Origin: Branchiostoma floridae
Lineage: Eukaryota; Chordata; Leptocardii; Amphioxiformes; Branchiostomatidae
Assembly: GCF_000003815.2 (NCBI RefSeq)
Contig: NC_049982.1
Coordinates: forward strand, 6,608,278 to 6,672,277
Direction: 5' to 3'
DNA length: 64,000 bases
Shown here in pieces: positions 24,131 through 34,640 of the stretch (the stretch's first letter is position 1; every line of letters starts with the position of its first letter). The position numbers and the translations under genes were made by a program. The notes beneath the pieces were generated by a model that was given only the letters and a program-made list of their open reading frames with translations, made no database searches and had not been told where the DNA came from.

Positions 24131-25198
24131 CTGGGAGGTTCAAAAGACAATACACATCTGAAAACACATTGATGGCATGATGCTCCTGGCATCTTACAAA
24201 GGAGCATTGATTTCCTGTAATTGACAATATATTTAAAGAATGGAATAGATGGTTATTGTAGAAAACTGACAGATGTGATAAAAAAAACTGTCAATGGAAA
24301 CATTTTTCACAGAAGTTAAAAGTTGTTGATTTTCCTCCTTCAGATGATACAGGAGGATTCTATGAGTACATACATGTAGATGTTACAGCTTCATTCTAGT
24401 TTACCTACATACTACTTCAATATAAGAGCGCTAATAATGATATTGTTGCTTACATCATGGCGATCTGCATTTGACATCTCGGGGTGACAATTTGGGGGGA
24501 TGAAAGGTGTTGCTTTGCTCAGCAAAATTGTAGACAACAAGTCTTCTCTCAAACTTTACTGTGAACAAGTTTTGATGTTGAAATAACACCTGCAGATGCA
24601 GGATAGTACAGGTAGAATTGTACTGACAAAAAAGATGTTTGCTTCTGAAGTTGCCTTACACAGTTCACGTTCTAAATTCTGCTGTACAACACACTTAAGA
24701 TGATTTAAAACACCTTAACAACATTGTTCTTGATATGCTTGACTCAGGTGCCCCCTCTGTACTAAAAATACTGATCGCCAGGTGCCTACTTAATCTAAAA
24801 CAAGCCGCATACAGTATTAGAAAAAAATTCTTAGTACATACTCAAAGAGCTGTTGTGATGAGAACCATTCCGATGGAATCCGAACATTCTTTGCCTTTGT
24901 AACTGACAACAATCCGGTGTTTAACACGTTCACCCCATCATATTGTAATTCTCTTGTCTGCAGTACCCTAACGTTGCTAACAAAATTGAATAATATGAAG
25001 AAGAAAAAAAACTAAAGACAGTCTGTGATAAACCAATCTGACTTCTGACTGACACAATCACACATTTTGTCTTGCCTTTTGAGACAACAGATATTATACA
25101 CTTTTAATACAAATCACAGAGCTGTCCCTTACCTGGTGAATATATATGATAATACATTCCGTATAATAGCGAGCATAAGCATTAAAAAAGTTGAAAAC

Positions 25199-26600
25199 TT
25201 AATCTTTGTGATGGTACAATTTCTATGCATTTGGAGATGACATACCAATGCTAGACAATATAAGATGTTGAACATTCACTGTCGATTCTCTCATCACAAG
25301 GTCCTAATTTGTTCCTTACCGTATATGTGCTTATCGTTTCCTCGTAGCAAATGCACAACTTGAAAAAAAAAGCAAAAAGCAACTTTCATCTTTGTGATTT
25401 CTATAAAATGCATTGGAGGTGACATATCAATGCTAAACAATGTGTAGATGTTAAACAATTGTTTTCTCATCACAAGGTCCTAATTTGTTCCTTACTATAT
25501 GCTTATCGTTTCCTAGTAGCTAATGCAGTTAAAGAAAAATGAAATAAAAACTTAATCATTGTGATGGTACAGTTTCTATGCCATTGGAGATGACAAACCA
25601 ATGCCAAACAATATGCAGATGTCAAACATTCACTGTCAATTCTCTCATCACAAGGTCTAATCTTGTTCCTTACTTATCGTTTCCTAATAACAAATGCACA
25701 CCTTAAAAAGCAAATTTCCTCTTTGTGATGGTACGATTAAAAAACAAACGCATTGGAGATGAGATATCAATGCTAAACAATATGTAGATCTTAAGCAATT
25801 GTTTCCTCATCACATTGACATTACTTGTTCCTGGCTATATGCTTATCATTTCCTAATAGCAGATGCACACCTTAAAGAAAATTAAAACTTAATCATTGTG
25901 ACGGTAAAATTTCTATGCCATTGGAGATGACATACCAATGCTAAACAATATGCAGATGTTAAACAATTTTCTCAATCCATCACAAAGTCCTAACTTGTCC
26001 TTCAGACAATAAATATGCTTACCGATCTTCTGTGATAGCACAATGTCAATTATGGATGCATTGGAGATGATATATATATTACCAATGCCAAACAATATGC
26101 AGATGTTAATAGACTCCATTTCAATCACATGGACCAAACCTCCAAAGAGTCAAGGGTTACCTGAACACACCCCTAGGATCTCAATTGCGTCATTTAAAAA
26201 TGATGCTCGAAAGTTACTACATGAGGGTTGGAAATCCATCCCAAAACACCAAAAAGGCAATGGAGGAATGTTAGAATCAATATTGCTAAAAATGTATGAG
26301 ATGTTAAACAATTGCTTTGTCATCGCAAGGTCCTGATAAGGTTCCTCAGACTATGCGCTTATGGTGTGTGATAGCACAATTTCAATAAAGGCATTGGAGA
26401 TGATATACCAATCCTAAAAAATATGCAGATGTTGAAAGACTCTTTTCCCATCACATGGTCCAAACCTACAAAGAGTCAGGGGTTACCTGAACACACCCCT
26501 AGGATCTCCAGAGGGTCATTTAAAAATGATGCTTGAAATTTACTACATAAGGGTTGGAAATACACCAAAAATGCAATGGATGAAAGTTAGAATCAATGTT
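25199..26600. repeat. Tandem repeat, unit about 170 bp, 7 or more copies
   Basis: Units share the landmark CATTGGAGATGACATACCAATG followed by a CTAAACAATATGCAGATGTTAA-like stretch and TCATCACAAGGTCCTAA. Landmarks fall near 25229, 25413, 25583, 25750, 25919, 26061 and 26392, i.e. mostly 167-184 bp apart. The last two units are longer and share a further segment (CACACCCCTAGGATCTC). Each landmark contains a short inverted repeat (CATTGG...CCAATG). Confidence 0.8.
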
Positions 26601-26949
26601 ACTAACAATTTGAAAGAAAGATTCAAGCAAAAGCAGCCAATAAGTCTTCATCCAACCATAGGAAAGGCAGCTAACCAAAAGTAAAAGCAAAAAAAAAAAA
26701 CCCCAAATGCCTGCAGGCTTGACACAAAATCCCATAAAATCCATTCATGCCCTAGTTACTGCATGTATGATAGCATGGGTACCCTTCCTAGTGAACAGGC
26801 TCCAAATTCCAATACCCCAATGGTGAGGAGGTAGTATGGGAGCCCATGAAATGAACCAGGATGGTACCCAGACTACTATGACTATCCATAAAGAATTTGC
26901 AGTTTTAAAGTTTAAGCTGTTCAAGCACATGGATGCCAAGACACTTCTA

Positions 26950-27187
26950 TCAGGTTATGGCCCTGTGTCCAACTGACCATGGAAATCTACATCTACCACA
27001 TATAGCTGTTCTAGCCATAAACATACAGATGCTGATGAAAATGATGGCGAGGCCCATAAAGATAAAGATGCTGATGAAAGGGATGAGGAGTTGATGATAC
27101 CTACAGCTGAAGAATGGCGTTGACGTGGTTTCGCTCAACGTTATGGGCGGCGAATCCGTGGCTAGACTCACAGCTCTCCCCTCACAG
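26950..27187 (-). CDS. Terminal exon: transmembrane helix and short tail
   Basis: It follows a good acceptor (pyrimidine-rich, ending CCACGCAG). In phase 2 it reads CEGRAVSLATDSPPITLSET then TSTPFFSCR, a Ser/Thr/Pro-rich stem. A hydrophobic segment of about 25 residues comes next (LLIPFISIFIFMGLAIIFIS then ICMFMA), followed by a basic, cysteine-bearing tail (RTAICGRCRFPWSVGHRAIT) and TGA. This is the layout of a type I membrane-protein C-terminus, and it lies directly downstream of the last PAN unit. No PAN exon lies between it and the start of array 2, and it is on the same strand. Whether it belongs to this gene needs cDNA. Confidence 0.5.
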
Positions 27188-27577
27188 CTGCGTGGAGTGT
27201 TGAGGAAAATAGCTTTTAAAAGTCAAGAATATGACTTAGATCATAAAACCCCATCATAATAGTGACATGTAACATTTGGGTCACTCAAATGAAGACGAAA
27301 ATGGACTTAAAACCAAAGCTTTTATCCCAGATTTTGTGACAACTGTTCCCAAGGAGGTATATAACCTCATTAATTGCTGTACCTGAGTCTATACTTTGCC
27401 ACGTATATCTGAGATTTGTAGGATTTTGTGGGAAATGTTTTATCAAACATTGCAGGTGCATGAGGCCGATCCCTGGGTATTGAACAATCGACGTGATAAG
27501 GGACAGCTACATGTATGTGGACAGTCCAAATCCACAAATCCAAGTCACTACTGTCCAAAATACCCACCACAGTTCAC

Positions 27578-27668
27578 ATTTGCAGGGAGTCACACCGATC
27601 AGTCTCTTTGTCATGATAGTAAATGCCAATTGTGGAATTTAATTTTGCAGGAAGACGGGAAGTGAAGA
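27578..27668 (-). CDS. Candidate juxtamembrane stem exon
   Basis: A 91-nt open segment, phase 1 in and phase 2 out. It reads FTSRLPAKLNST then IGIYYHDKETDRCDSLQ, between an AACAG acceptor and an AT|GTGAAC donor. Related sequence lies in every repeat unit, but most internal copies checked are one base shorter, or carry a 2-nt insertion, and do not fit the phase. This last-unit copy has one extra base that makes it a perfect bridge from the phase-1 linker to the phase-2 membrane exon. The acceptor has a weak pyrimidine tract and the donor is not strong. It may instead be an unspliced relic, with the membrane exon using a phase-1 acceptor a few bases further in. Confidence 0.35.
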
Positions 27669-27830
27669 CTGTTCGCAGTACTAAGTCTGGTGTTTTAAGT
27701 TCCAGAAATAGGATTATAATAAATACACAATTTTTTAGCCAGAAAATGGGATAACAAAGAAATCCTTAGGCTGACATAAAAAGTAGTCTCAGCATCTCGA
27801 CCTAAACAAGTAAAATTGCAATCTACTCAC

Positions 27831-27884
27831 CTGATGACAAGGGCGCTTCCTCCACACGTAATTGTGCAGCTGTCTCTGCCATAA
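27831..27884 (-). CDS. Linker exon, array 2 copy 5
   Basis: Last linker, with arginine instead of histidine at residue 9 (CGT for CAT). It ends in G (phase 1) and can join the stem exon at 27578-27668 (G+TC, Val) in frame. Confidence 0.55.
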
Positions 27885-28548
27885 CTGTTAAGTAACAAAC
27901 ATGAAGCTTAGACACACAGAAAGCTTAGACTGAACAACAATTTAAGTACATAACATTTTGTTCTTCTTAAATCATGAAACATTTGGGTATATAACCTCCT
28001 TGCTGTACCTGAGCCTGTACTGCGCTACCCCTGCTCCATCATCTTTTTATTGCATTACTTATTATCAAAAGAATACTCAGGGTTCTAGCTAGGATTTTAT
28101 TTTTGCAAAGGGGTAATGGCTAGTTAGCAAAGTGACCAAAAAAATGTATGATTCAATGTATTCAAAGGAAACATTGCTAGATTAGGGTGATATGAGAATT
28201 ACTGGCTTATTGATACACAACATTGGTACAAAATAGTACAGTTTTTGGAACTTACATTTTATCAAGTGGAACATGATTATTAAGCAGGGTGCAAATTATG
28301 GGGCAAACTAGATTTAGCTACAGTGCTGGCTAGAATTCTAAATGGGACATACATGTAGCTGTGACATTGTGATGGGGGTAAAAAGCCAATTACAAAGGTG
28401 CAACAAAAGGTAATATAGATAATGTCTTGCAAATGAGTGACATGTCGGGAGGGGAGGAAAAAAGTTACACACGTGTACCCTAAAGAGTTTAAGAGCAAAA
28501 GAGAGCGGTAGACAGATCAAGATAGAGAACAAGGAGGAATACACTAAC

Positions 28549-28788
28549 ATGGCAATGCCTGTCGATCATACAAGTTGGTATTTGGTGAGCGAATTCTCTC
28601 GTCTGCAGGGCAGATCTTGTACTTCAAGACGCACTTTGATTGGGTGTTGTATGTAAATGACCGGCATGACCCGACTCTACAGCATTGGTCTGCACAGGCC
28701 TTGGCAGTAGTCTGCTGGTACGTGGCTATGTCATAACCGGGACAGTCAGACTGGGGCTGGAGGTAATAATCTGATAATCCACACGTTC
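28549..28788 (-). CDS. PAN/apple-domain exon, array 2 copy 5 (last)
   Basis: Last PAN exon before the membrane exon. It is intact, 240 nt, phase 1-1 and carries the AKA variant. It ends with CCA T|GTTAGT, so the next exon must not begin with GA (this would make TGA); the linker at 27831-27884 begins with TT. Confidence 0.85.
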
Positions 28789-29283
28789 CTGAAATGCAAG
28801 AATGTGGGGGTTACTTACATTGTAGCACCGCCAAATAACCTACAAGAATATCTGAGATTTGTAGGATTTTGTGGGAAATGTTTTTGTTTTATCAAACATT
28901 GCAGGTGCATGAGGCCGATCCCTGGGTATTTTCCTGATTGAACAATCGACATGATAAGGGACAGCTACATGTACATGTGGACAGTCCAAATCCACAAATC
29001 CAAGTCACTACTGTCCAAAATACCCACCACAGTTCACATTTGCAGGGAGTCACACTGATCAGACTCTTTGTCATGATAGTAAATGCCAATTGTGGGATTT
29101 AATTTTGCAGGAAGAGGGAAGTGAAGACTGTTTGCAGTACTGGTGTTTTGAGTTCCAGAAATAGGATTATAATAAATACATACTTTTTTAGCCAGAAAAT
29201 AGGATAACAAAGAAATCCTTAGGCTGACATAAAAAGTAGTTTCAGCATCTCGACCCAAACAAGTAAAATTGCAATCTACTCAC

Positions 29284-29337
29284 CTGATGACAAGGGCGCT
29301 TCCTCCACATGTAATTGTGCAGCTGTCTCTGCCATAA
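29284..29337 (-). CDS. Linker exon, array 2 copy 4
   Basis: Between the 30.0 and 28.5 kb PAN exons; identical to the copy at 33672, with histidine at residue 9 of the linker. Confidence 0.6.
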
Positions 29338-30001
29338 CTGTTAAGTAACAAACATGAAGCTTAGACACACAGAAAGCTTAGACTGAACAACAATTTAAGT
29401 ACATAACATTTTGTTCTTCTTAAATCATGAAACATTTGGGTATATAACCTCCTTGCTGTACCTGAGCCTGTACTGCGCTACCCCTGCTCCATCATCTTTT
29501 TATTGCATTACTTATTATCAAAAGAATACTCAGGGTTCTAGCTAGGATTTTATTTTTGCAAAGGGGTAATGGCTAGTTAGCAAAGTGACCAAAAAAATGT
29601 ATGATTCAATGTATTCAAAGGAAACATTGCTAGATTAGGGTGATATGAGAATTACTGGCTTATTGATACACAACATTGGTACAAAATAGTACAGTTTTTG
29701 GAACTTACATTTTATCAAGTGGAACATGATTATTAAGCAGGGTGCAAATTATGGGGCAAACTAGATTTAGCTACAGTGCTGGCTAGAATTCTAAATGGGA
29801 CATACATGTAGCTGTGACATTGTGATGGGGGTAAAAAGCCAATTACAAAGGTGCAACAAAAGGTAATATAGATAATGTCTTGCAAATGAGTGACATGTCG
29901 GGAGGGGAGGAAAAAAGTTACACACGTGTACCCTAAAGAGTTTAAGAGCAAAAGAGAGCGGTAGACAGATCAAGATAGAGAACAAGGAGGAATACACTAA
30001 C

Positions 30002-30241
30002 ATGGCAATGCCTGTCGATCATACAAGTTGGTATTTGGTGAGCGAATTCTCTCGTCTGCAGGGCAGATCTTGTACTTCAAGACGCACTTTGATTGGGTGT
30101 TGTATGTAAATGACCGGCATGACCCGACTCTACAGCATTGGTCTGCACAGGCCTTGGCAGTAGTCTGCTGGTACGTGGCTATGTCATAACCGGGACAGTC
30201 AGACTGGGGCTGGAGGTAATAATCTGATAATCCACACGTTC
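30002..30241 (-). CDS. PAN/apple-domain exon, array 2 copy 4
   Basis: Intact 240-nt phase 1-1 exon, AKA variant, eight cysteines. The unit start is 1453 bp from the next copy and 1455 bp from the previous one, showing how regular this part of the array is. Confidence 0.85.
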
Positions 30242-30738
30242 CTGAAATGCAAGAATGTGGGGGTTACTTACATTGTAGCACCGCCAAATAACCTACAAGA
30301 ATATCTGAGATTTGTAGGATTTTGTGGGAAATGTTTTTGTTTTATCAAACATTGCAGGTGCATGAGGCCGATCCCTGGGTATTTTCCTGATTGAACAATC
30401 GACATGATAAGGGACAGCTACATGTACATGTGGACAGTCCAAATCCACAAATCCAAGTCACTACTGTCCAAAATACCCACCACAGTTCACATTTGCAGGG
30501 AGTCACACTGATCAGACTCTTTGTCATGATAGTATTAATGCCAATTGCGGGATTTAATTTTGCAGGAAGAGGGAAGTGAAGACTGTTTGCAGTACTGGTG
30601 TTTTGAGTTCCAGAAATAGGATTATAATAAATACATACTTTTTTAGCCAGAAAATAGGATAACAAAGAAATCCTTAGGCTGACATAAAAAGTAGTTTCAG
30701 CATCTCGACCCAAACAAGTAAAATTGCAATCTACTCAC

Positions 30739-30792
30739 CTGATGACAAGGGCGCTTCCTCCACATGTAATTGTGCAGCTGTCTCTGCCATAA
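30739..30792 (-). CDS. Linker exon, array 2 copy 3
   Basis: A 54-nt phase 1-1 exon between the 31.5 and 30.0 kb PAN exons, same reading as at 33672. The intron just downstream carries the 2-nt insertion variant (GTATTAATG instead of GTAAATG on the plus strand, about 30531) that breaks any reading of the stem-exon relative located there. Confidence 0.6.
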
Positions 30793-31456
30793 CTGTTAAG
30801 TAACAAACATGAAGCTTAGACACACAGAAAGCTTAGACTGAACAACAATTTAAGTACATAACATTTTGTTCTTCTTAAATCATGAAACATTTGGGTATAT
30901 AACCTCCTTGCTGTACCTGAGCCTGTACTGCGCTACCCCTGCTCCATCATCTTTTTATTGCATTACTTATTATCAAAAGAATACTCAGGGTTCTAGCTAG
31001 GATTTTATTTTTGCAAAGGGGTAATGGCTAGTTAGCAAAGTGACCAAAAAAATGTATGATTCAATGTATTCAAAGGAAACATTGCTAGATTAGGGTGATA
31101 TGAGAATTACTGGCTTATTGATACACAACATTGGTACAAAATAGTACAGTTTTTGGAACTTACATTTTATCAAGTGGAACATGATTATTAAGCAGGGTGC
31201 AAATTATGGGGCAAACTAGATTTAGCTACAGTGCTGGCTAGAATTCTAAATGGGACATACATGTAGCTGTGACATTGTGATGGGGGTAAAAAGCCAATTA
31301 CAAAGGTGCAACAAAAGGTAATATAGATAATGTCTTGCAAATGAGTGACATGTCGGGAGGGGAGGAAAAAAGTTACACACGTGTACCCTAAAGAGTTTAA
31401 GAGCAAAAGAGAGCGGTAGACAGATCAAGATAGAGAACAAGGAGGAATACACTAAC

Positions 31457-31696
31457 ATGGCAATGCCTGTCGATCATACAAGTTGGTATTTGGTGAGCGA
31501 ATTCTCTCGTCTGCAGGGCAGATCTTGTACTTCAAGACGCACTTTGATTGGGTGTTGTATGTAAATGACCGGCATGACCCGACTCTACAGCATTGGTCTG
31601 CACAGGCCTTGGCAGTAGTCTGCTGGTACGTGGCTATGTCATAACCGGGACAGTCAGACTGGGGCTGGAGGTAATAATCTGATAATCCACACGTTC
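31457..31696 (-). CDS. PAN/apple-domain exon, array 2 copy 3
   Basis: Intact 240-nt phase 1-1 exon with eight cysteines and the AKA variant before the third cysteine. It appears identical to the next two copies at 30.0 and 28.5 kb, so the last three units look recently amplified or homogenised. Confidence 0.85.
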
Positions 31697-32191
31697 CTGA
31701 AATGCAAGAATGTGGGGGTTACTTACATTGTAGCACCGCCAAATAACCTACAAGAATATCTGAGATTTGTAGGATTTTGTGGGAAATGTTTTTGTTTTAT
31801 CAAACATTGCAGGTGCATGAGGCCGATCCCTGGGTATTTTCCTGATTGAACAATCGACATGATAAGGGACAGCTACATGTACATGTGGACAGTCCAAATC
31901 CACAAATCCAAGTCACTACTGTCCAAAATACCCACCACAGTTCACATTTGCAGGGAGTCACACTGATCAGACTCTTTGTCATGATAGTAAATGCCAATTG
32001 TGGGATTTAATTTTGCAGGAAGAGGGAAGTGAAGACTGTTTGCAGTACTGGTGTTTTGAGTTCCAGAAATAGGATTATAATAAATACATACTTTTTTAGC
32101 CAGAAAATAGGATAACAAAGAAATCCTTAGGCTGACATAAAAAGTAGTTTCAGCATCTCGACCCAAACAAGTAAAATTGCAATCTACTCAC

Positions 32192-32245
32192 CTGATGACA
32201 AGGGCGCTTCCTCCACATGTAATTGTGCAGCTGTCTCTGCCATAA
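32192..32245 (-). CDS. Linker exon, array 2 copy 2
   Basis: Follows the frameshifted PAN exon and precedes the 31.5-kb one. Sequence and splice sites are identical to the copy at 33672. If the broken PAN exon is skipped, the previous linker can join this one in frame (G+TT gives Val). Confidence 0.55.
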
Positions 32246-32920
32246 CTGTTAAGTAACAAACATGAAGCTTAGACACACAGAAAGCTTAGACTGAACAACA
32301 ATTTAAGTACATAACATTTTGTTCTTCTTAAATCATGAAACATTTGGGTATATAACCTCCTTGCTGTACCTGAGCCTGTACTGCGCTACCCCTGCTCCAT
32401 CATCTTTTTATTGCATTACTTATTATCAAAAGAATACTCAGGGTTCTAGCTAGGATTTTATTTTTGCAAAGGGGTAATGGCTAGTTAGCAAAGTGACCAC
32501 AAAAAATGTATGAATCAATGTATTTAAAGGAAATATTACTAGATTATGAAATAGGGTGATATGAGAATTACTGGCTTATTGATACACAACATTGGTACAA
32601 AAAAGTACACCCATTTTTGGAACTTACATTTATCAAGTGGAACATGGTTATTAACCAGGGTGCAAATTATGGGGCAAACTAGATTTAGCTACAGTGCTGG
32701 CAAGAATTCTTAACGGGACATACATGTAGCTGTGACATTGTGATGGGGGTAAAGCCAATTACAAAGGTGCAACAAAAGGTGATACAGCATGTCTTGCAAA
32801 TGAGTGACATGTCGGGAGGGGAGGAAAAAAGTTACACACGTGTACCCTTAGCTAAAGACTTTAAGAGCAAAAGAGAGCGGTAGATAGATCAAGATAGAGA
32901 ACAAGGAGGAATACACTAAC

Positions 32921-33170
32921 ATGGCAATGCCTGTCGATCATACAAGTTGGTATTTGGTGAGCGAATTCTCTCGTCTGCAGGGCAGATCTTGTACTTCAAG
33001 ACGCACTTTGATTGGGTGTTGTATGTAAATGACCGGCATGACCCGACTCTACAGCATTGGTCTGCACAGGCCTCGACAGTAGTCTGCTGGTATGTGGCTA
33101 TGTCATAACCGGGACAGTCAGACTGGGTCAGACTGGGGCTGGAGGTAATAATCTGATAATCCACACGTTC
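32921..33170 (-). pseudogene. Frameshifted PAN exon, array 2 copy 2
   Basis: Same splice borders as its neighbours but 250 nt long: the stretch CTGACCCAGT is duplicated in tandem near the 5' end of the exon (around 33118-33140), shifting the frame. Reading from the acceptor, the domain runs into TGA right after the PQSDPV region. The downstream DCPGYD...RQALP part is intact in another frame. Because flanking exons are all phase 1, skipping this exon would keep the message in frame. It could also be an assembly or sequencing error. Confidence 0.75.
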
Positions 33171-33671
33171 CTGAAATGCAAGAATGTGGGGGTTACTTAC
33201 ATTGTAGCACCGCCAAATAACCTACAAGAATATCTGAGATTTGTAGGATTTTGTGGGAAATGTTTTTGTTTTATCAAACATTGCAGGTGCATGAGGCCGA
33301 TCCCTGGGTATTTTCCTGATTGAACAATCGACATGATAAGGGACAGCTACATGTACATGTGGACAGTCCAAATCCACAAATCCAAGTCACTACTGTCCAA
33401 AATACCCACCACAGTTCACATTTGCAGGGAGTCACACTGATCAGACTCTTTGTCATGATAGTAAATGCCAATTGTGGGATTTAATTTTGCAGGAAGAGGG
33501 AAGTGAAGACTGTTTGCAGTACTGGTGTTTTGAGTTCCAGAAATAGGATTATAATAAATACATACTTTTTTAGCCAGAAAATACTATTAGGATAACAAAG
33601 AAATCCTTAGGCTGACATAAAAAGTAGTTTCAGCATCTCGACCCAAACAAGTAAAATTGCAATCTACTCAC

Positions 33672-33725
33672 CTGATGACAAGGGCGCTTCCTCCACATGT
33701 AATTGTGCAGCTGTCTCTGCCATAA
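33672..33725 (-). CDS. Linker exon, array 2 copy 1
   Basis: A 54-nt exon between the 34.4-kb and 32.9-kb PAN exons. The acceptor is TACTTAACAG and the donor a near-perfect CAG|GTGAGT. In phase 1 it reads (F)MAETAAQLHVEEAPLSS(G), a flexible acidic linker. The first split codon (T+TT) and the last (G+GA) are both sense. Another frame (GRDSCTITCGG) is also open but does not match the phase of the neighbours. Confidence 0.6.
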
Positions 33726-34400
33726 CTGTTAAGTAACAAACATGAAGCTTAGACACACAGAAAGCTTAGACTGAACAACAATTTAAGTACATAACATTTT
33801 GTTCTTCTTAAATCATGAAACATTTGGGTATATAACCTCCTTGCTGTACCTGAGCCTGTACTGCGCTACCCCTGCTCCATCATCTTTTTATTGCATTACT
33901 TATTATCAAAAGAATACTCAGGGTTCTAGCTAGGATTTTATTTTTGCAAAGGGGTAATGGCTAGTTAGCAAAGTGACCACAAAAAATGTATGAATCAATG
34001 TATTTAAAGGAAATATTACTAGATTATGAAATAGGGTGATATGAGAATTACTGGCTTATTGATACACAACATTGGTACAAAAAAGTACACCCATTTTTGG
34101 AACTTACATTTATCAAGTGGAACATGGTTATTAACCAGGGTGCAAATTATGGGGCAAACTAGATTTAGCTACAGTGCTGGCAAGAATTCTTAACGGGACA
34201 TACATGTAGCTGTGACATTGTGATGGGGGTAAAGCCAATTACAAAGGTGCAACAAAAGGTGATACAGCATGTCTTGCAAATGAGTGACATGTCGGGAGGG
34301 GAGGAAAAAAGTTACACACGTGTACCCTTAGCTAAAGACTTTAAGAGCAAAAGAGAGCGGTAGATAGATCAAGATAGAGAACAAGGAGGAATACACTAAC

Positions 34401-34640
34401 ATGGCAATGCCTGTCGATCATACAAGTTGGTATTTGGTGAGCGAATTCTCTCGTCTGCAGGGCAGATCTTGTACTTCAAGACGCACTTTGACTGGGTGTT
34501 GTATGTAAATGACCGGCATGACCCGACTCTACAGCATTGGTCTGCACAGGCCTCGGCAGTAGTCTGCTGGTACGTGGCTATGTCATAACCGGGACAGTCA
34601 GACTGGGGCTGGAGGTAATAATCTGATAATCCACACGTTC
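34401..34640 (-). CDS. PAN/apple-domain exon, array 2 copy 1
   Basis: First PAN exon after the signal exon. It has a TTGCATTTCAG acceptor and a T|GTTAGT donor; 240 nt, phase 1 at both ends, open throughout. The domain runs from TCGLSDYY through DCPGYDIATYQQTT, ACADQCC, SCRSFTYN, KCVLKYKICP to NTNLYDRQALP, with eight cysteines in the order seen in PAN_AP/apple domains (C...C-x3-CC...C...C...C). This copy reads AEA before the third cysteine, where its neighbours read AKA or VEA. Confidence 0.85.

Larger units (their letters stand above)
24105..26949 (-). other. Probable 3' untranslated region of array-2 gene
   Basis: There is no convincing coding sequence on either strand; short hydrophobic reading frames at 26745-26939 look accidental. 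It runs from the TGA at 26950 to a polyadenylation signal at 24125-24130. It contains the tandem repeat at 25199-26600. Treating it as one 2.8-kb untranslated region is inference. Confidence 0.35.

Noticed and set aside
26745-26939. Hydrophobic minus-strand frame after the membrane exon
   Set aside because: Lies downstream of the terminal stop in the likely 3' untranslated region and has no acceptor in a fitting phase that I can support.
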